A stretch of DNA of 64,000 nucleotides from JACCZX01 sp963729165 (GTDB taxonomy: Bacteria > Pseudomonadota > Gammaproteobacteria > Burkholderiales > Burkholderiaceae_F): NCBI GenBank assembly GCA_963729165.1, contig CAVSMM010000009.1, forward strand, positions 1-64,000, given 5' to 3'. Positions 25,749-35,375 of this stretch are shown here, in pieces. The translations under genes were made by a program, and so were the position numbers. Each line of letters begins with the position of its first letter. The stretch's first letter is position 1. The notes under the pieces are model-generated. The model had not been told where the DNA came from, ran no database searches, and saw only the letters and a list, made by a program, of their open reading frames with translations.

Positions 25749-27248
25749 ATGGATGCGTTCTTCGCCGGCCTCGCGGCTGTGGCCGATCCGAAGATTCTGT
25801 TTCTCGTATTCGCCGGTACGGTACTGGGTGTCGTGGTCGGTGCGTTGCCTGGCATCAGCGGCAGCACGACAACCGCGCTCTTGTTGCCGCTGACGATCAC
25901 GATGACGCCGAACGCGGCGATCGCGTTCCTGGGATCGATTTACTGCGCGGCCAACTTCGGCGGCTCGATCACCGCGATCTTGATCAACACGCCGGGCGAC
26001 CCGTCGGCCTCGGCCACCGCGTTCGACGGCTATCCACTGGCCAAGCGTGGCGAGGCCGGTCGCGCATTGGGTATGTCTGCGGTCGCCAGCGCGATCGGCG
26101 GCATCTTCAGCGTGATCGTGCTGATCATCTTTGCGCCCGTGTTGGCGCGGTTGGCCTATCAATTTGGCCCGCCTGAGTATTTCGCGCTCGCTTTGTTCGG
26201 GCTATCGATGGTCGCCGCAGTGGGCGGCGATTCGCCGGTCAAGAATCTGATGGCCGCGGCCTCGGGCGTGCTGCTCGCGACCATCGGGCTGGATCTCACC
26301 ACCGGCGTGGAGCGCTTCACGTTCGGCATGCCAGCGCTCTCGGACGGCCTCGGTTTCATTCCCGTGCTGGTGGGTCTGTTCGCGATGGCTGAGTTGCTCG
26401 AGCGCGCCGCGCAGCGTGGCGTGGTGCAGGAATACATCAAGCTCAAATCAGTGAAGCTGCCAAGCTTGGCCGACTTCCGCAAGAGCGCAAAGGCGATCAG
26501 CCTGTCCAGCGTGATCGGCACGTTCATCGGCGTGCTTCCTGCGCTCGGCGCAACGACCGCGGCGTTGATCTGTTACAACGAAACGAAGCGTTGGTCGAAG
26601 CACAAAGAAGAGTTTGGCAAGGGCTCGATCGAAGGTGTAGCGGGTCCGGAAGCGGCCAACAACGCGGCAGTCGGCGGCGCGATGGTGCCCACGCTGGCAC
26701 TCGGCATTCCTGGCAGCACAACGACCGCGATCATCCTCGCCGGTCTGATGGTGCAGGGCGTGCGGCCTGGGCCGCATTTGTTCAACGAGCAGCCCACATT
26801 GCTGTATGTGGTGTTCGGCTCGATGCTCGTGGCCAACCTGCTCTATCTCGTTCTCGGTCTCGGCGCTGCCAAACTCTTCGCGCGCATCGCGCTGATCCCC
26901 GAGGCGTTCCTGTGGCCGGCGGTTTTTATTCTTTCGGTGGTGGGCGCCTACGCACCGAATCAGTCGATGGAAGATGTGGTGATCATGTTGTTCTTCGGCG
27001 TGGTGGGATTTCTGTTTCGCCGTTACGGGTTCTCACCGGCGCCGCTGATCATGGGTCTGGTACTAGGCAAGATGGTGGAGGAGACGCTGAAGCAGTCGCT
27101 GTTGATCTTCGATCAGGACTGGCTGCTGTTCTTCACGCGACCCGTTGTCGTCGTGCTGTTCGTCATCACCGCCTTGAGCTTGCTCGCACCTGCGCTGCTT
27201 CGTGCTTGGCGTCGCCTGCGACGCGTTGCTGAGACAGAGGCCGTGTGA
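25749..27248 (+). CDS. tctA: TctA large membrane subunit
   Basis: This 499-residue polytopic permease is full length for the family. Family signatures are VGALPGISGSTTTALLLPLT, GSIYCAANFGGSITAILINT and the second half GPEAANNAAVGGAMVPTLAL followed by GIPGSTTTAIILAG, which form two inverted repeat halves. About 11 or 12 spans can be counted. It should carry out cation-driven uptake of the substrate delivered by the TctC-like receptor. A 77-base gap follows before the CoA transferase gene on the same strand. Confidence 0.95.
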   Translation: MDAFFAGLAAVADPKILFLVFAGTVLGVVVGALPGISGSTTTALLLPLTITMTPNAAIAFLGSIYCAANFGGSITAILINTPGDPSASATAFDGYPLAKRGEAGRALGMSAVASAIGGIFSVIVLIIFAPVLARLAYQFGPPEYFALALFGLSMVAAVGGDSPVKNLMAAASGVLLATIGLDLTTGVERFTFGMPALSDGLGFIPVLVGLFAMAELLERAAQRGVVQEYIKLKSVKLPSLADFRKSAKAISLSSVIGTFIGVLPALGATTAALICYNETKRWSKHKEEFGKGSIEGVAGPEAANNAAVGGAMVPTLALGIPGSTTTAIILAGLMVQGVRPGPHLFNEQPTLLYVVFGSMLVANLLYLVLGLGAAKLFARIALIPEAFLWPAVFILSVVGAYAPNQSMEDVVIMLFFGVVGFLFRRYGFSPAPLIMGLVLGKMVEETLKQSLLIFDQDWLLFFTRPVVVVLFVITALSLLAPALLRAWRRLRRVAETEAV

Positions 27249-27325
27249 GCCCAGAACCGCGGTCTACGCGTTCGCCGTTTTTGCCGCAGGTGCAGACTGC
27301 GCGCTATCTTCGGTAGATTCGGTCG

Positions 27326-28516
27326 ATGCCACACATTCCCGCTTCTTCAGCCCTTTCCCGTTTCCGCGTCGTCGACATGACGCAGGTGCGTGCCGGTCCG
27401 ACCGCCGCGCGTCAGCTCGCCGACTGGGGCGCCGACGTGATTCAGGTGCAGATGCCCGAGCACATGCGCGGCGACGACACGCTCGGTGGACAGGAAGGCT
27501 CCGACTATCAGTACACGCACCGCAATAAGCGCTCGATCACGCTCAACTTGAAGGAGCCCGAAGGCATTGCGGTGTTGAAAGAGCTGGTGAAGACGGCCGA
27601 TGTGCTGCTGGAAAATTTTCGGCCCGACGTGAAGACGCGCCTCGGCATCGACTACGAGACACTCTCGAAGATTAACCCGCGGCTCATGTACGCGAGCATC
27701 TCAGGGTTCGGCCAGACCGGGCCTTACGCACCGCGTCCCGGCTTCGACCAGATCGCGCAGGGCATGGGCGGGCTGATGTCGGTGACCGGGCTGCCTGAGC
27801 AGGGACCGCTGCGCGTCGGCATTCCGATTGCCGATCTGTGCGGTGGAATTTTCGCCGCGTACGGCGTGACCGTGGCACTGCTCGAGCGCGAGCATTCGGG
27901 CAAGGGCCAATGGCTGCACACATCGCTGCTGGAGGCGATGATCTACATGATGGACTTTCAGACTTCGCGCTGGACGATCGATGGCGAAATTCCAGGGCAG
28001 GCGGGTAACTTCCACCCCACCAGCATTCCGACCGGCGTATACAAGACGAGTGACGGGCACATCAACATCGCTGTTTTCGGCGGAAAGATTTGGGAGCGCT
28101 TCGCCGAGGCGATGGGCGCTCCTGAATGGATCACCGATGAGCGTTCAAAAACCAAAATGAATCGCTCCGTACACCGTGCGTGGCTCAACGCCGAGATCGA
28201 AAAGCGCTTGATGCACAACACCAGCGACTACTGGATCGCAACGCTCAATGAAGCGGGTGTGGCGTGCGGGCGCATCAATAACCTGAAGGAAGTGTTCGAA
28301 GAGCCGCAGGTGCAGCACCTCGGAATCCTGAAAAAAGTAACCTCCAAGCATCTCGGCGAGCAGACGCTGATGGGTCAGCCCGTGACGCTTACCCGAACCC
28401 CCTCCACAATCGCGCGTGCGGCTCCGAAGCGGGGCGAGCACTCGGAGGAAATCCTCTCCGAAATTGGCTACGACCGCGCCACCCTCTCACGCATGAAAGC
28501 CGCAGGAGTTTATTGA
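27326..28516 (+). CDS. Family III CoA transferase (CaiB/BaiF)
   Basis: This 396-residue enzyme moves CoA onto a carboxylic acid through an aspartyl thioester. Family blocks are VVDMTQVRAGPTAARQLADW, NKRSITLNLKEPEG, LMYASISGFGQTGPYA, and GIPIADLCGGIFAAYG with the expected catalytic Asp. Two-domain interlocked dimers are the norm. Lying after tctCBA and before an enoyl-CoA hydratase, it probably activates the imported acid. The operon therefore looks like uptake, activation and hydration of one compound. The acid is not identifiable from sequence. Confidence 0.9.
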   Translation: MPHIPASSALSRFRVVDMTQVRAGPTAARQLADWGADVIQVQMPEHMRGDDTLGGQEGSDYQYTHRNKRSITLNLKEPEGIAVLKELVKTADVLLENFRPDVKTRLGIDYETLSKINPRLMYASISGFGQTGPYAPRPGFDQIAQGMGGLMSVTGLPEQGPLRVGIPIADLCGGIFAAYGVTVALLEREHSGKGQWLHTSLLEAMIYMMDFQTSRWTIDGEIPGQAGNFHPTSIPTGVYKTSDGHINIAVFGGKIWERFAEAMGAPEWITDERSKTKMNRSVHRAWLNAEIEKRLMHNTSDYWIATLNEAGVACGRINNLKEVFEEPQVQHLGILKKVTSKHLGEQTLMGQPVTLTRTPSTIARAAPKRGEHSEEILSEIGYDRATLSRMKAAGVY

Positions 28517-28517
28517 T

Positions 28518-29330
28518 ATGGACGATAAGTTTTTCGCTTCTCCCTCCACCGAGCGCGTGAAGACGCGGCTTGACGGTCAGGTACTACACATTCGATTCAA
28601 CAATCCCGCCAAGCACAACGCACTGTCGATCGACATGTGGGAAGCGGTGCCGACACTTCTCGAGAACGCCGAGAAGGACGATAACGTGCGCGTCGTCGTG
28701 TTCTCGGGAGAAGGCGATAAAGCGTTTATCTCCGGCGCTGACATTTCGCAGTTCGAAGACCTGCGTGCGCAGAAGGAAGCAGTGAAGCGCTACGAGCAAC
28801 TGGCCGAGGCTGCCCTGCAGGGCATATATGAATTCTCGAAGCCGACTATTGCTTGCATTCGTGGTTACTGCATTGGCGGCGGTGTGAACGTGGCGATCAG
28901 TTGCGATATTCGTGTGGCGTCTTCCGACTCCGTCTTCTCCATACCTGCCACGCGCCTCGGACTTGGATATCGCTTCTCCGCGATGAAGAACCTCACGCAG
29001 CTTGTCGGACCCGGATACGCGAAGGATATTTTCTTCACTGGACGCAGGCTCGACGCCGCCGAGGCGCTGCGCATCGGGCTCGTCAATCGCATTGCAGAGT
29101 CTGCGGGCTTGGACGCGCTGCTTGCCGAATACACGACGGCGATCGCCACCGGCGCGCCGCTGACCATCAAAGCGGGCAAGCGAATCATCCAGGAAGTACT
29201 GAAGCTCCCTGCCGACTTCGATGCAGAAATGTGCCGACGGCTGATCCTCGACTGCTTCGAGAGCGAGGACTACGCCGAAGGCCGCAAGGCTTTCATGGAA
29301 AAACGCAAAGCGGTATTCAAGGGCAGATGA
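28518..29330 (+). CDS. Enoyl-CoA hydratase/isomerase family protein
   Basis: This 270-residue crotonase-fold enzyme shows the oxyanion-hole segments SGADISQFED and CIGGGVNVAISCDIRVAS. The usual second catalytic Glu region reads SVFSIPATRLGLGY, where the residue after IPAT is Arg, so it may be an isomerase or another crotonase activity and not a hydratase. Its start is one base after the CoA transferase stop. It is the last gene of the tct operon. Confidence 0.85.
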   Translation: MDDKFFASPSTERVKTRLDGQVLHIRFNNPAKHNALSIDMWEAVPTLLENAEKDDNVRVVVFSGEGDKAFISGADISQFEDLRAQKEAVKRYEQLAEAALQGIYEFSKPTIACIRGYCIGGGVNVAISCDIRVASSDSVFSIPATRLGLGYRFSAMKNLTQLVGPGYAKDIFFTGRRLDAAEALRIGLVNRIAESAGLDALLAEYTTAIATGAPLTIKAGKRIIQEVLKLPADFDAEMCRRLILDCFESEDYAEGRKAFMEKRKAVFKGR

Positions 29331-29401
29331 TGAGCGCGCCCTCGGTCCTAACAGCGTTAGCGCCGTAAGTTGCTGCGCACGGTAGTTAAGGCCTTTAACG
29401 C

Positions 29402-30446
29402 TTAGTCATAAGCTCCCACCAGTCTGTCCAATGGCTCGCCGCGAGACCAGCGGCCCAGATTCTCCAAAAACATGCGCGCGACGCGCTGCTCGTTGCCGTC
29501 GGAAAAACCCGCGCTGTGAGGCGTGACGATCACATTGGGAAGCGCCCACAAGCGGTGAACTTGACGCCAGCGGCTCATGCGCGAAGACATCGAGGTACGC
29601 GCCGGCGAGAGCGCCGCTGCGAAGCGCCGCAATCAGTGCGTTCTCATCCACAACGTCACCTCGGGCCACGTTGACTACATGAGCCGAGCGAGGCAGCCGC
29701 GCGAGCGCCGCCTCGTTTACAAGGAAGCGCGTTTCGGCGCTGAGCGGGCAGCACAGCACCAGCCAGTCCGCTTGCGGTAGCAGCTGATGCAGCGCTCTGT
29801 ACTGCACCGTCGGAATGTCTGCGCGTGCCGGCACTGATGACTGCCGGGCGACCGCAACGCGCAGACCAAGCGTCTGCAGCAGTGCACCGATCCGCTGCCC
29901 GATCGGGCCCCAACCGACGACAACCGCGGATTGCCCTTCCAGGTCGCGCGGCACTCCTGACGCGAACAGCGGCGCCCAGCGGCGCTCGCGCTGCGCCTCC
30001 AGCAACAATGGAAGATGACGGGCCAGCGCAAGAATCCCCGTCAATGCGCTGAGTGCCACGATCGGCGCGTTCGCACCAGAAGAGGTGGTGACCTGCACGC
30101 CGCGTTCGCGCAGTGTCACGTAGACAGGCCGGTCGGCTCCCGCCGAATGCACATGCACCCATCGCAGACTGGGTGCTGCGAGCAACGCGTCGTAGAACAC
30201 TTGCGTCGCCGGCTGCACCTCATGCTTGGTGGACAGACCGGTGACGTCGCGCGAAACGAAGGCAACGTCGAAGTCCGTTTCCTGGTCCCCCAGCGCGACG
30301 GGGATCCACGATGCACCGCCGAGCGTCTCGCTCACGCGCGCCGAGAGGTCGCGCGCCGCTGCAGATGAGAGCAACAGACGAAGCGGCCCAGCGGCGACGC
30401 TCGTTACTCGGCGGTCGCCTTCGAGTCTCGCACGATGACCTTCCAC
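29402..30446 (-). CDS. D-2-hydroxyacid dehydrogenase family protein, one frame break
   Basis: This is an NAD(P)-binding dehydrogenase of about 345 residues. The Rossmann loop reads SAVVVGWGPIGQRIGALLQT, where G-x-G-x-x-G becomes GWGPIG. The catalytic Arg is in VVNVARGDVVDE, and HEPLA then HSAGF hold the Glu/His pair. An extra T near 29545 breaks the frame; the rest (LWALPNVIVTPHSAGF to RLVGAYD) runs to stop 29402 in the next frame. GTG 30446 has AAGGAG eight bases upstream and overlaps the end of the Bug gene, which suggests coupling. A start further in is possible. Confidence 0.8.
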
Positions 30447-31393
30447 TTCTCGTACTCCTTCTGCACGAACTGCGCGAACTGCTCGGGTGTGCCGCCGGCC
30501 GGGTCGGCGCCTTCGCGGATCATCTGCGCTTCGAGCGAAGGCAGCACGTCGTTGACTGCCTTGTTCAACTCGGCGATCACATTTTGCGGCGTGCCCTTGG
30601 GCGCAAAGAAACCGAACCACGAGCCCGCCTCAAATCCGGGGAAGGTCTTTTCCGAGACGGTGGGAACGTCGGGCAGCGCGCGCGAGCGCTGAACGCTGGT
30701 GACAGCCAGCGCGCGCAGCTTCCCAGCCTGAATGTGCTGAATGACGGACGGAATCGTCGCGAACATGAACTGCACGCGACCGGTCAGCAAATCGTTGAGC
30801 GCGTCGGCGCCCTTGTACGGCACGTGCACGGTGTCAGCGCCCGTGCGCTGGGTCAGCATGAAACCGGAAAGGTGCGACGAGGTGCCGATACCCGTGGAGC
30901 CGTAGTTCAGCTTGCCCGGGTTGGCTTTCATGTACACGATGAATTCGTCCAGCGTGCTGGCTGGCACTGATGGATGCACGACGAGAACGTTTGGGACATC
31001 GGCGATCTTCACGATTGGCACGAGGTCCACCAGTGGATTGATGTTCAGCTTCTTGTACAGCGACGGGTTGACTGCGATCGGTCCGACGGAGTTGACGATC
31101 AGCGTGTAGCCATCCGGAGTGGCGCGTGCCGCTAGCTCGGTGCCGATGTTGCCGCCCCCACCCGGCTTGTTGTCGACGATGAACTGCTGCTTCAGCCGCT
31201 CGGAGAGTTTCTGACTCACGGCGCGCGTCAGAATGTCGGTAGTGCCACCGGCCGTGAAAGCGACCAGTACGCGGACCGGACGATTCGGATAGTCGCTCGT
31301 CTGCGCGAAGGCCGTCGCTCCGGTGACCGCGATGCACGCTGCAGCCATCGCTGCAAGCGTACGGTGACGCATGTTGCGGACAGGTGAATTCAT
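30404..31393 (-). CDS. Bug-family periplasmic receptor
   Basis: This 329-residue receptor has a Sec signal (LAAMAAACIAVTGATAFAQ). The binding-loop motifs are YPNRPVRVLVAFTAGGTTD, VDNKPGGGGNIG, TPDGYTLI and HVPYKGADAL. GGAGAC lies five bases before the ATG. It lies between the class II aldolase gene (upstream on the same strand) and the hydroxyacid dehydrogenase, with an end/start overlap to the latter. The three likely form one operon importing and processing a hydroxy acid. No membrane subunits are encoded beside it. Confidence 0.85.
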   Translation of the reverse strand: MNSPVRNMRHRTLAAMAAACIAVTGATAFAQTSDYPNRPVRVLVAFTAGGTTDILTRAVSQKLSERLKQQFIVDNKPGGGGNIGTELAARATPDGYTLIVNSVGPIAVNPSLYKKLNINPLVDLVPIVKIADVPNVLVVHPSVPASTLDEFIVYMKANPGKLNYGSTGIGTSSHLSGFMLTQRTGADTVHVPYKGADALNDLLTGRVQFMFATIPSVIQHIQAGKLRALAVTSVQRSRALPDVPTVSEKTFPGFEAGSWFGFFAPKGTPQNVIAELNKAVNDVLPSLEAQMIREGADPAGGTPEQFAQFVQKEYEKWKVIVRDSKATAE

Positions 31394-31420
31394 TTTCTTG
31401 TCTCCGTAAATGAATCGGTG

Positions 31421-32203
31421 TCAGTCGCGATAACTGGGATCGATGCGGTCCAGCTTGCGCAGCAGGGCAGCCCACTCCATGAGCCCATACGGACGCCGCG
31501 TACCGGGCTGGTAGTTGTTCCACGTTTCCTCCATCACTTTCTGCGGCACTTCGTGCAGCTTCGTGTTGCACGACATGGCCGCGATCTGCGAGCGGCAGGC
31601 GAGCTCCAGGCGGTGCGTCCAGTTGAACGCTTCGCCGGCAGTGCGGCCGACAACGAGGGCACCGTGGTTGCGCAGAATCAAGGCTTCGCTGCTGCCGAGG
31701 TCGCGGATGAGTGACGCCTTCTCGGCTTCGTTCAGCGCCACCCCCTCGTACTCGTGATATCCAATCTTGAGAAAGCGCATCGCCGTCTGCGTAATCGGCA
31801 GCAGACCGCAGTCGAGCGATGAAACCGCCATCGACGCCCAGCTGTGAGTGTGGATCACGCAGCCGACTTCTGGACGCGCTTCGTGCACTGCGCTGTGGAT
31901 CACGTAACCGGCCTTGTTTACGCCGTAGTTGAGAGCTCCGAAATCCGGTTGCGACAGGATGTTGCCGGCGAGGTCCAGCTTGATCAGGCACGATGCGGTG
32001 ATCTCCTCATACATCATTCCGTAAGGGTTGATCAGGAAGGCTTCCTCTGCCGGCACTCGCACCGAAATATGGTTGGCCATCATGTCCGACATTCCGTAGA
32101 GATCGACCAGCCGGTAGCACGCTGCCAGGTCGACGCGAGCCTGCCATTCCTCAGGAGAGCATCGGTCTTTCATCGAGGCAATCAGAAGCACGCCGTCACG
32201 CAT
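31421..32203 (-). CDS. Class II aldolase/adducin family protein
   Basis: This 260-residue protein has the zinc-binding fold of L-fuculose-phosphate aldolase. Metal histidines lie in VIHTHSWASMAVSS and LILRNHGALVVG, and the N-terminal block is MSDMMANHISVRVP. In catabolic clusters such proteins act as aldolases, epimerases or decarboxylases. It heads the minus-strand run with a Bug receptor and a hydroxyacid dehydrogenase and diverges from the beta-decarboxylating dehydrogenase at 32287. The substrate is unknown. Confidence 0.8.
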   Translation of the reverse strand: MRDGVLLIASMKDRCSPEEWQARVDLAACYRLVDLYGMSDMMANHISVRVPAEEAFLINPYGMMYEEITASCLIKLDLAGNILSQPDFGALNYGVNKAGYVIHSAVHEARPEVGCVIHTHSWASMAVSSLDCGLLPITQTAMRFLKIGYHEYEGVALNEAEKASLIRDLGSSEALILRNHGALVVGRTAGEAFNWTHRLELACRSQIAAMSCNTKLHEVPQKVMEETWNNYQPGTRRPYGLMEWAALLRKLDRIDPSYRD

Positions 32204-32286
32204 TCAAATTTCTCCTATCTGTCACGCCTCAACTGCAAGCGTTCGGCTGATCGCCAATAAACTCTACCCTCTCAATCAACCTCGAT

Positions 32287-33366
32287 ATGGCATCCACGAT
32301 CCCGCTGCGCATCGGCATCCTCGACGGTGACGACATCGGCCGAGAGATTGTGCCCGCCTCCGTCGAAGTCAGCCGCGCCGCCGCCGAACTGCATGGGGTG
32401 GCGATTGAGTGGCATTCGCTGCCTATCGGCGCGCGCGCGTTCGAGACGCACGGTCACACGCTACCGACGGAGACGATGGCAACACTGAAGACGCTCGACG
32501 GTTGGATCCTCGGGCCGATCGGCCACCGCGCGTACCCGAAAGTGCCCAACGCAATCAACCCGCATCCGATCCTGAGGAAGCAGTTCAACCTTTTCGCGAA
32601 CGTCCGCCCTACACGCTCGTATCCCGGCATCGGCTGTCTGCACGACGATGTGGACCTGGTCATCGTGCGCGAGAACAACGAAGGCTTTCAGCCCGATCGC
32701 AACATGCTCGTCGGCTCGGGCGAGTTCCGCCCGACTGACGAGGTGACACTCTCGGTGCGCGTGATTACGCGCACCGGCAGCCGTCGCGTCGCGCGCGCTG
32801 CCTTCGAGCTCGCGCGCCAGCGGCGCAAGCACCTCACCTATGTGCACAAGGACACGGTCTTCAAACTCAGCTGCGGCATGTTCGTCGAGGAGTGCAAGAA
32901 GCTCGCAGCCGAGTATCCAGACGTCTTGGTGGACGACGTGATCGTCGACACATTCGCGATGCGTCTGGTGCGCGACCCGCAAAGCTTCGACGTCGTCGTG
33001 ACGACCAACATGTTCGGTGACATTCTGTCCGACGAGGCGGCGGGCCTGGTCGGCGGTCTCGGTATGGCGCCTGGTCTGTGCATCGGCGACGGCGATGTAG
33101 CGATGGCACAAGCCACACACGGCTCGGCGCCGGACATCGCCGGCCGCGGTATCGCGAACCCGTACGCGATGATCGAGTCGACTCGCATGATGTTCGAGTG
33201 GCTGGGGCACAGCCGCGGCAACGATGGCGCGGTGAGCATGGCGGCCTCCATATCGCATGCAACGACAGCGGCGCTGGGCAATGCGCAAGCGCGAACCGGC
33301 GATATCCGCGGCAAGGGAAACACTGCGAGCTTCACACAGGCAGTGCTGCGGGGGTTGAATGTCTGA
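32287..33366 (+). CDS. Isocitrate/isopropylmalate-type dehydrogenase, second copy
   Basis: This 359-residue beta-decarboxylating dehydrogenase has GILDGDDIGREIVP at the N-terminus, VIVRENNEGFQPDRNM, the catalytic Lys region LTYVHKDTVFKLSCG, VTTNMFGDILSDEAAG and THGSAPDIAG. The usual Thr after REN is Asn (NNEGF), unlike the 12638 copy (NTEGF), so the two paralogs likely differ in substrate. The stop overlaps the ATG of the following MDR oxidoreductase. Role: oxidation of a 2-hydroxydicarboxylate in the 29.4-35.4 kb organic-acid region. Confidence 0.8.
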   Translation: MASTIPLRIGILDGDDIGREIVPASVEVSRAAAELHGVAIEWHSLPIGARAFETHGHTLPTETMATLKTLDGWILGPIGHRAYPKVPNAINPHPILRKQFNLFANVRPTRSYPGIGCLHDDVDLVIVRENNEGFQPDRNMLVGSGEFRPTDEVTLSVRVITRTGSRRVARAAFELARQRRKHLTYVHKDTVFKLSCGMFVEECKKLAAEYPDVLVDDVIVDTFAMRLVRDPQSFDVVVTTNMFGDILSDEAAGLVGGLGMAPGLCIGDGDVAMAQATHGSAPDIAGRGIANPYAMIESTRMMFEWLGHSRGNDGAVSMAASISHATTAALGNAQARTGDIRGKGNTASFTQAVLRGLNV

Positions 33367-34378
33367 GGACTCGCACGTCAGGAAGTCCGCGATGCAGTCG
33401 TATTGGATGCAGATGACGGACACGGAAACCGTGCTCGATTTACGCGAGACTCCGTTGCCGAAGCCGGGACCGGGGCAGCTGTTGGTGCGGATGCACGCCG
33501 CCGGCCTGAATCGCGGCGAGTTCCTGTTGGGACACGGACTGCATGGCAAGCCCGGAACTTGGAAGGCAATCGGCGGTGAAGGTGCGGGCGAAGTCGTCAG
33601 CGTCGGCGCCGAAGTCGCCGGCTTCAAGCCCAGCGACCGCGTGATGGGCCGTTGCGCCGGCGCGTTTTCGGAGTACGCGCTGATGGAGGCTGCGGAGGCG
33701 ATGACGGTGCCCCCCGGACTTTCGTGGGAGCAAGCCGCAAGCATTCCGCTGACCTTTCTCGTCGCGTACGACATGCTGGTGCTGCAGGGCCATCTGAAAG
33801 CCGGCGAGTGGCTTCTCATCAATGGCGTGTCGTCGGGCGTCGGGGTGGCCTCGCTGCAACTAGGCAAGGCGCTGGGTGCGCGCGTCATCGGTACTTCGGG
33901 TTCACCGGAAAAGCTCGCATCGCTTACATCGCTGGGCCTGGACGTCGCTCTGTGCACTCGAAAGCCGGACTTCGCCGCTGGGGTCATGGAGGTGACCGCA
34001 CACAATGGCGCGGACCTGATCATCAATACGGTCGGAGGCACTGTGTTCGCGGAAAACATTCGATGTCTTGCGTTTGAGGGGCGACTCGCGACGGTGGGCT
34101 ATGTCGACGGCGTGGTGCATGCCGAGATCGACCTCGCGGCTTTACACGCAAAGCGCCTGACACTGTTCGGCGTCTCGAACAAGATGCGCACCAAGGAACA
34201 GCGTGCGGCCGCTATCCCGCGCTTTGTCGCCGAGGTCATGCCGCATATCGCAGCCGGCCGTATTCAACCCCAGATTGACCGGGTGATGGACTTTCCGCGG
34301 CTGGCGGACGCCAAGGCACGCATGGAAGCCGGCGCACACGTGGGGAAGATCATTCTGCGAATGCCGATGGCATCCTGA
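33359..34378 (+). CDS. MDR-superfamily zinc-independent oxidoreductase (quinone oxidoreductase-like)
   Basis: This 339-residue protein has the GroES-like N-domain (PKPGPGQLLVRMHAAGLNRG) and a Rossmann domain with INGVSSGVGVASLQLGKALG. The structural and catalytic zinc cysteines of alcohol dehydrogenases are absent, as in NADPH:quinone reductases and enoyl reductases. It starts inside the stop region of the dehydrogenase (8-base overlap), so both are coupled. A Bug receptor gene follows 24 bases on. It probably reduces an enone or quinone-like intermediate, but the substrate is not known. Confidence 0.85.
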   Translation: MSEDSHVRKSAMQSYWMQMTDTETVLDLRETPLPKPGPGQLLVRMHAAGLNRGEFLLGHGLHGKPGTWKAIGGEGAGEVVSVGAEVAGFKPSDRVMGRCAGAFSEYALMEAAEAMTVPPGLSWEQAASIPLTFLVAYDMLVLQGHLKAGEWLLINGVSSGVGVASLQLGKALGARVIGTSGSPEKLASLTSLGLDVALCTRKPDFAAGVMEVTAHNGADLIINTVGGTVFAENIRCLAFEGRLATVGYVDGVVHAEIDLAALHAKRLTLFGVSNKMRTKEQRAAAIPRFVAEVMPHIAAGRIQPQIDRVMDFPRLADAKARMEAGAHVGKIILRMPMAS

Positions 34379-34402
34379 CATTCACTGCAAGGAGACACGT
34401 AA

Positions 34403-35374
34403 ATGAAAAGCACGAAACTGATACTGGCGCTGGCCCTCGGTGCTTGTGCCTGCACGACGTGGGCGCAGTCCACGGCCTATCCCAACAAGCCGATCCGCCT
34501 GGTGGTCGGTTTTGCGCCCGCAGGGGCAGCCGACTACGTTGCGCGCGCAATGAGCGATGCCTTCAGCAAGGCACTCGGGCAGCCGGTGATCGTCGACAAC
34601 AAGCCGGGCGCCGGATCGAGCATCGCTGCGGACATTGTCGCCAAGTCACCGGCGGACGGATACACATTGCTGATCGCAAGCCCGAGCAGCATTTCAGTGA
34701 ATCCGGCGCTGAATCCCAAGCTGCCGTACAAGCCAGCGGATCTCATGCCCGTCACGAAGATTACGACATCGCCACTGGTGCTTGCAGTTAATCCAAACAC
34801 CGGCATTCGCTCAGTGTCTGACCTAATTGCTGCAGCAAAGAAGGACCCCGGCAAGCTCAATTACTCCTCATCCGGCAACGGTTCGGCGCCTCACCTTGGC
34901 GCGGCACTTTTCACGCAACTGACAGGCGCCGAGATGACGCACATCCCCTATCGTGGCGGTGCCCTCGCAATCCAATCGGTGATGGCAGGCGACACGCAGG
35001 TCACCTTTGGAACTCCGCCCTCAGTGCTGCCGCAGACTGGCGGAGGAAGACTGCACGCGATCGCCGTCAGCACTCGCGACCGTTCGCCGCTGGTGCCCGA
35101 TCTGCCCGGAATGAAGGAGGCTGGCCTGCCGGAGTACAACCTCGAGTTCTGGTACGGCATGTTCGTGCCCGCCGGCACGCCGCCCGCCGTCGTCAAGAAG
35201 ATTTACGACGCGACGATCACAGCGATGCAGCAGCCGTCGGTCAAGGCTTCGCTGGCGCGCGAGGGCACCGATGTGTCGCTGTCGGCCTCCTCGGAACAGT
35301 TCGCGAGTTTCCTTACCGAAGACGGTAAGTTCTGGACGAACCTGGTCAAGAGCGCCAACGTCAAGGTCGAGTGA
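34403..35374 (+). CDS. Bug-family periplasmic receptor
   Basis: This 323-residue receptor has a signal peptide (ILALALGACACTTWAQ). The ligand loops are YPNKPIRLVVGFAPAGAADY, VDNKPGAGSSIA, SPADGYTLLIAS and HIPYRGGAL. AAGGAG precedes the start. It is the third gene of the plus-strand run (dehydrogenase, MDR oxidoreductase, receptor). It converges on tcuB, whose stop lies two bases beyond its own. A tricarballylate-type ligand would fit the tcuAB neighbours, but this is inference. Confidence 0.85.
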   Translation: MKSTKLILALALGACACTTWAQSTAYPNKPIRLVVGFAPAGAADYVARAMSDAFSKALGQPVIVDNKPGAGSSIAADIVAKSPADGYTLLIASPSSISVNPALNPKLPYKPADLMPVTKITTSPLVLAVNPNTGIRSVSDLIAAAKKDPGKLNYSSSGNGSAPHLGAALFTQLTGAEMTHIPYRGGALAIQSVMAGDTQVTFGTPPSVLPQTGGGRLHAIAVSTRDRSPLVPDLPGMKEAGLPEYNLEFWYGMFVPAGTPPAVVKKIYDATITAMQQPSVKASLAREGTDVSLSASSEQFASFLTEDGKFWTNLVKSANVKVE

Positions 35375-35375
35375 A

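Noticed and set aside
32461..34059. Minus-strand frame of 532 residues
   Set aside because: It is the shadow of two motif-complete plus-strand genes (dehydrogenase and MDR oxidoreductase); high GC opens long antisense frames here.
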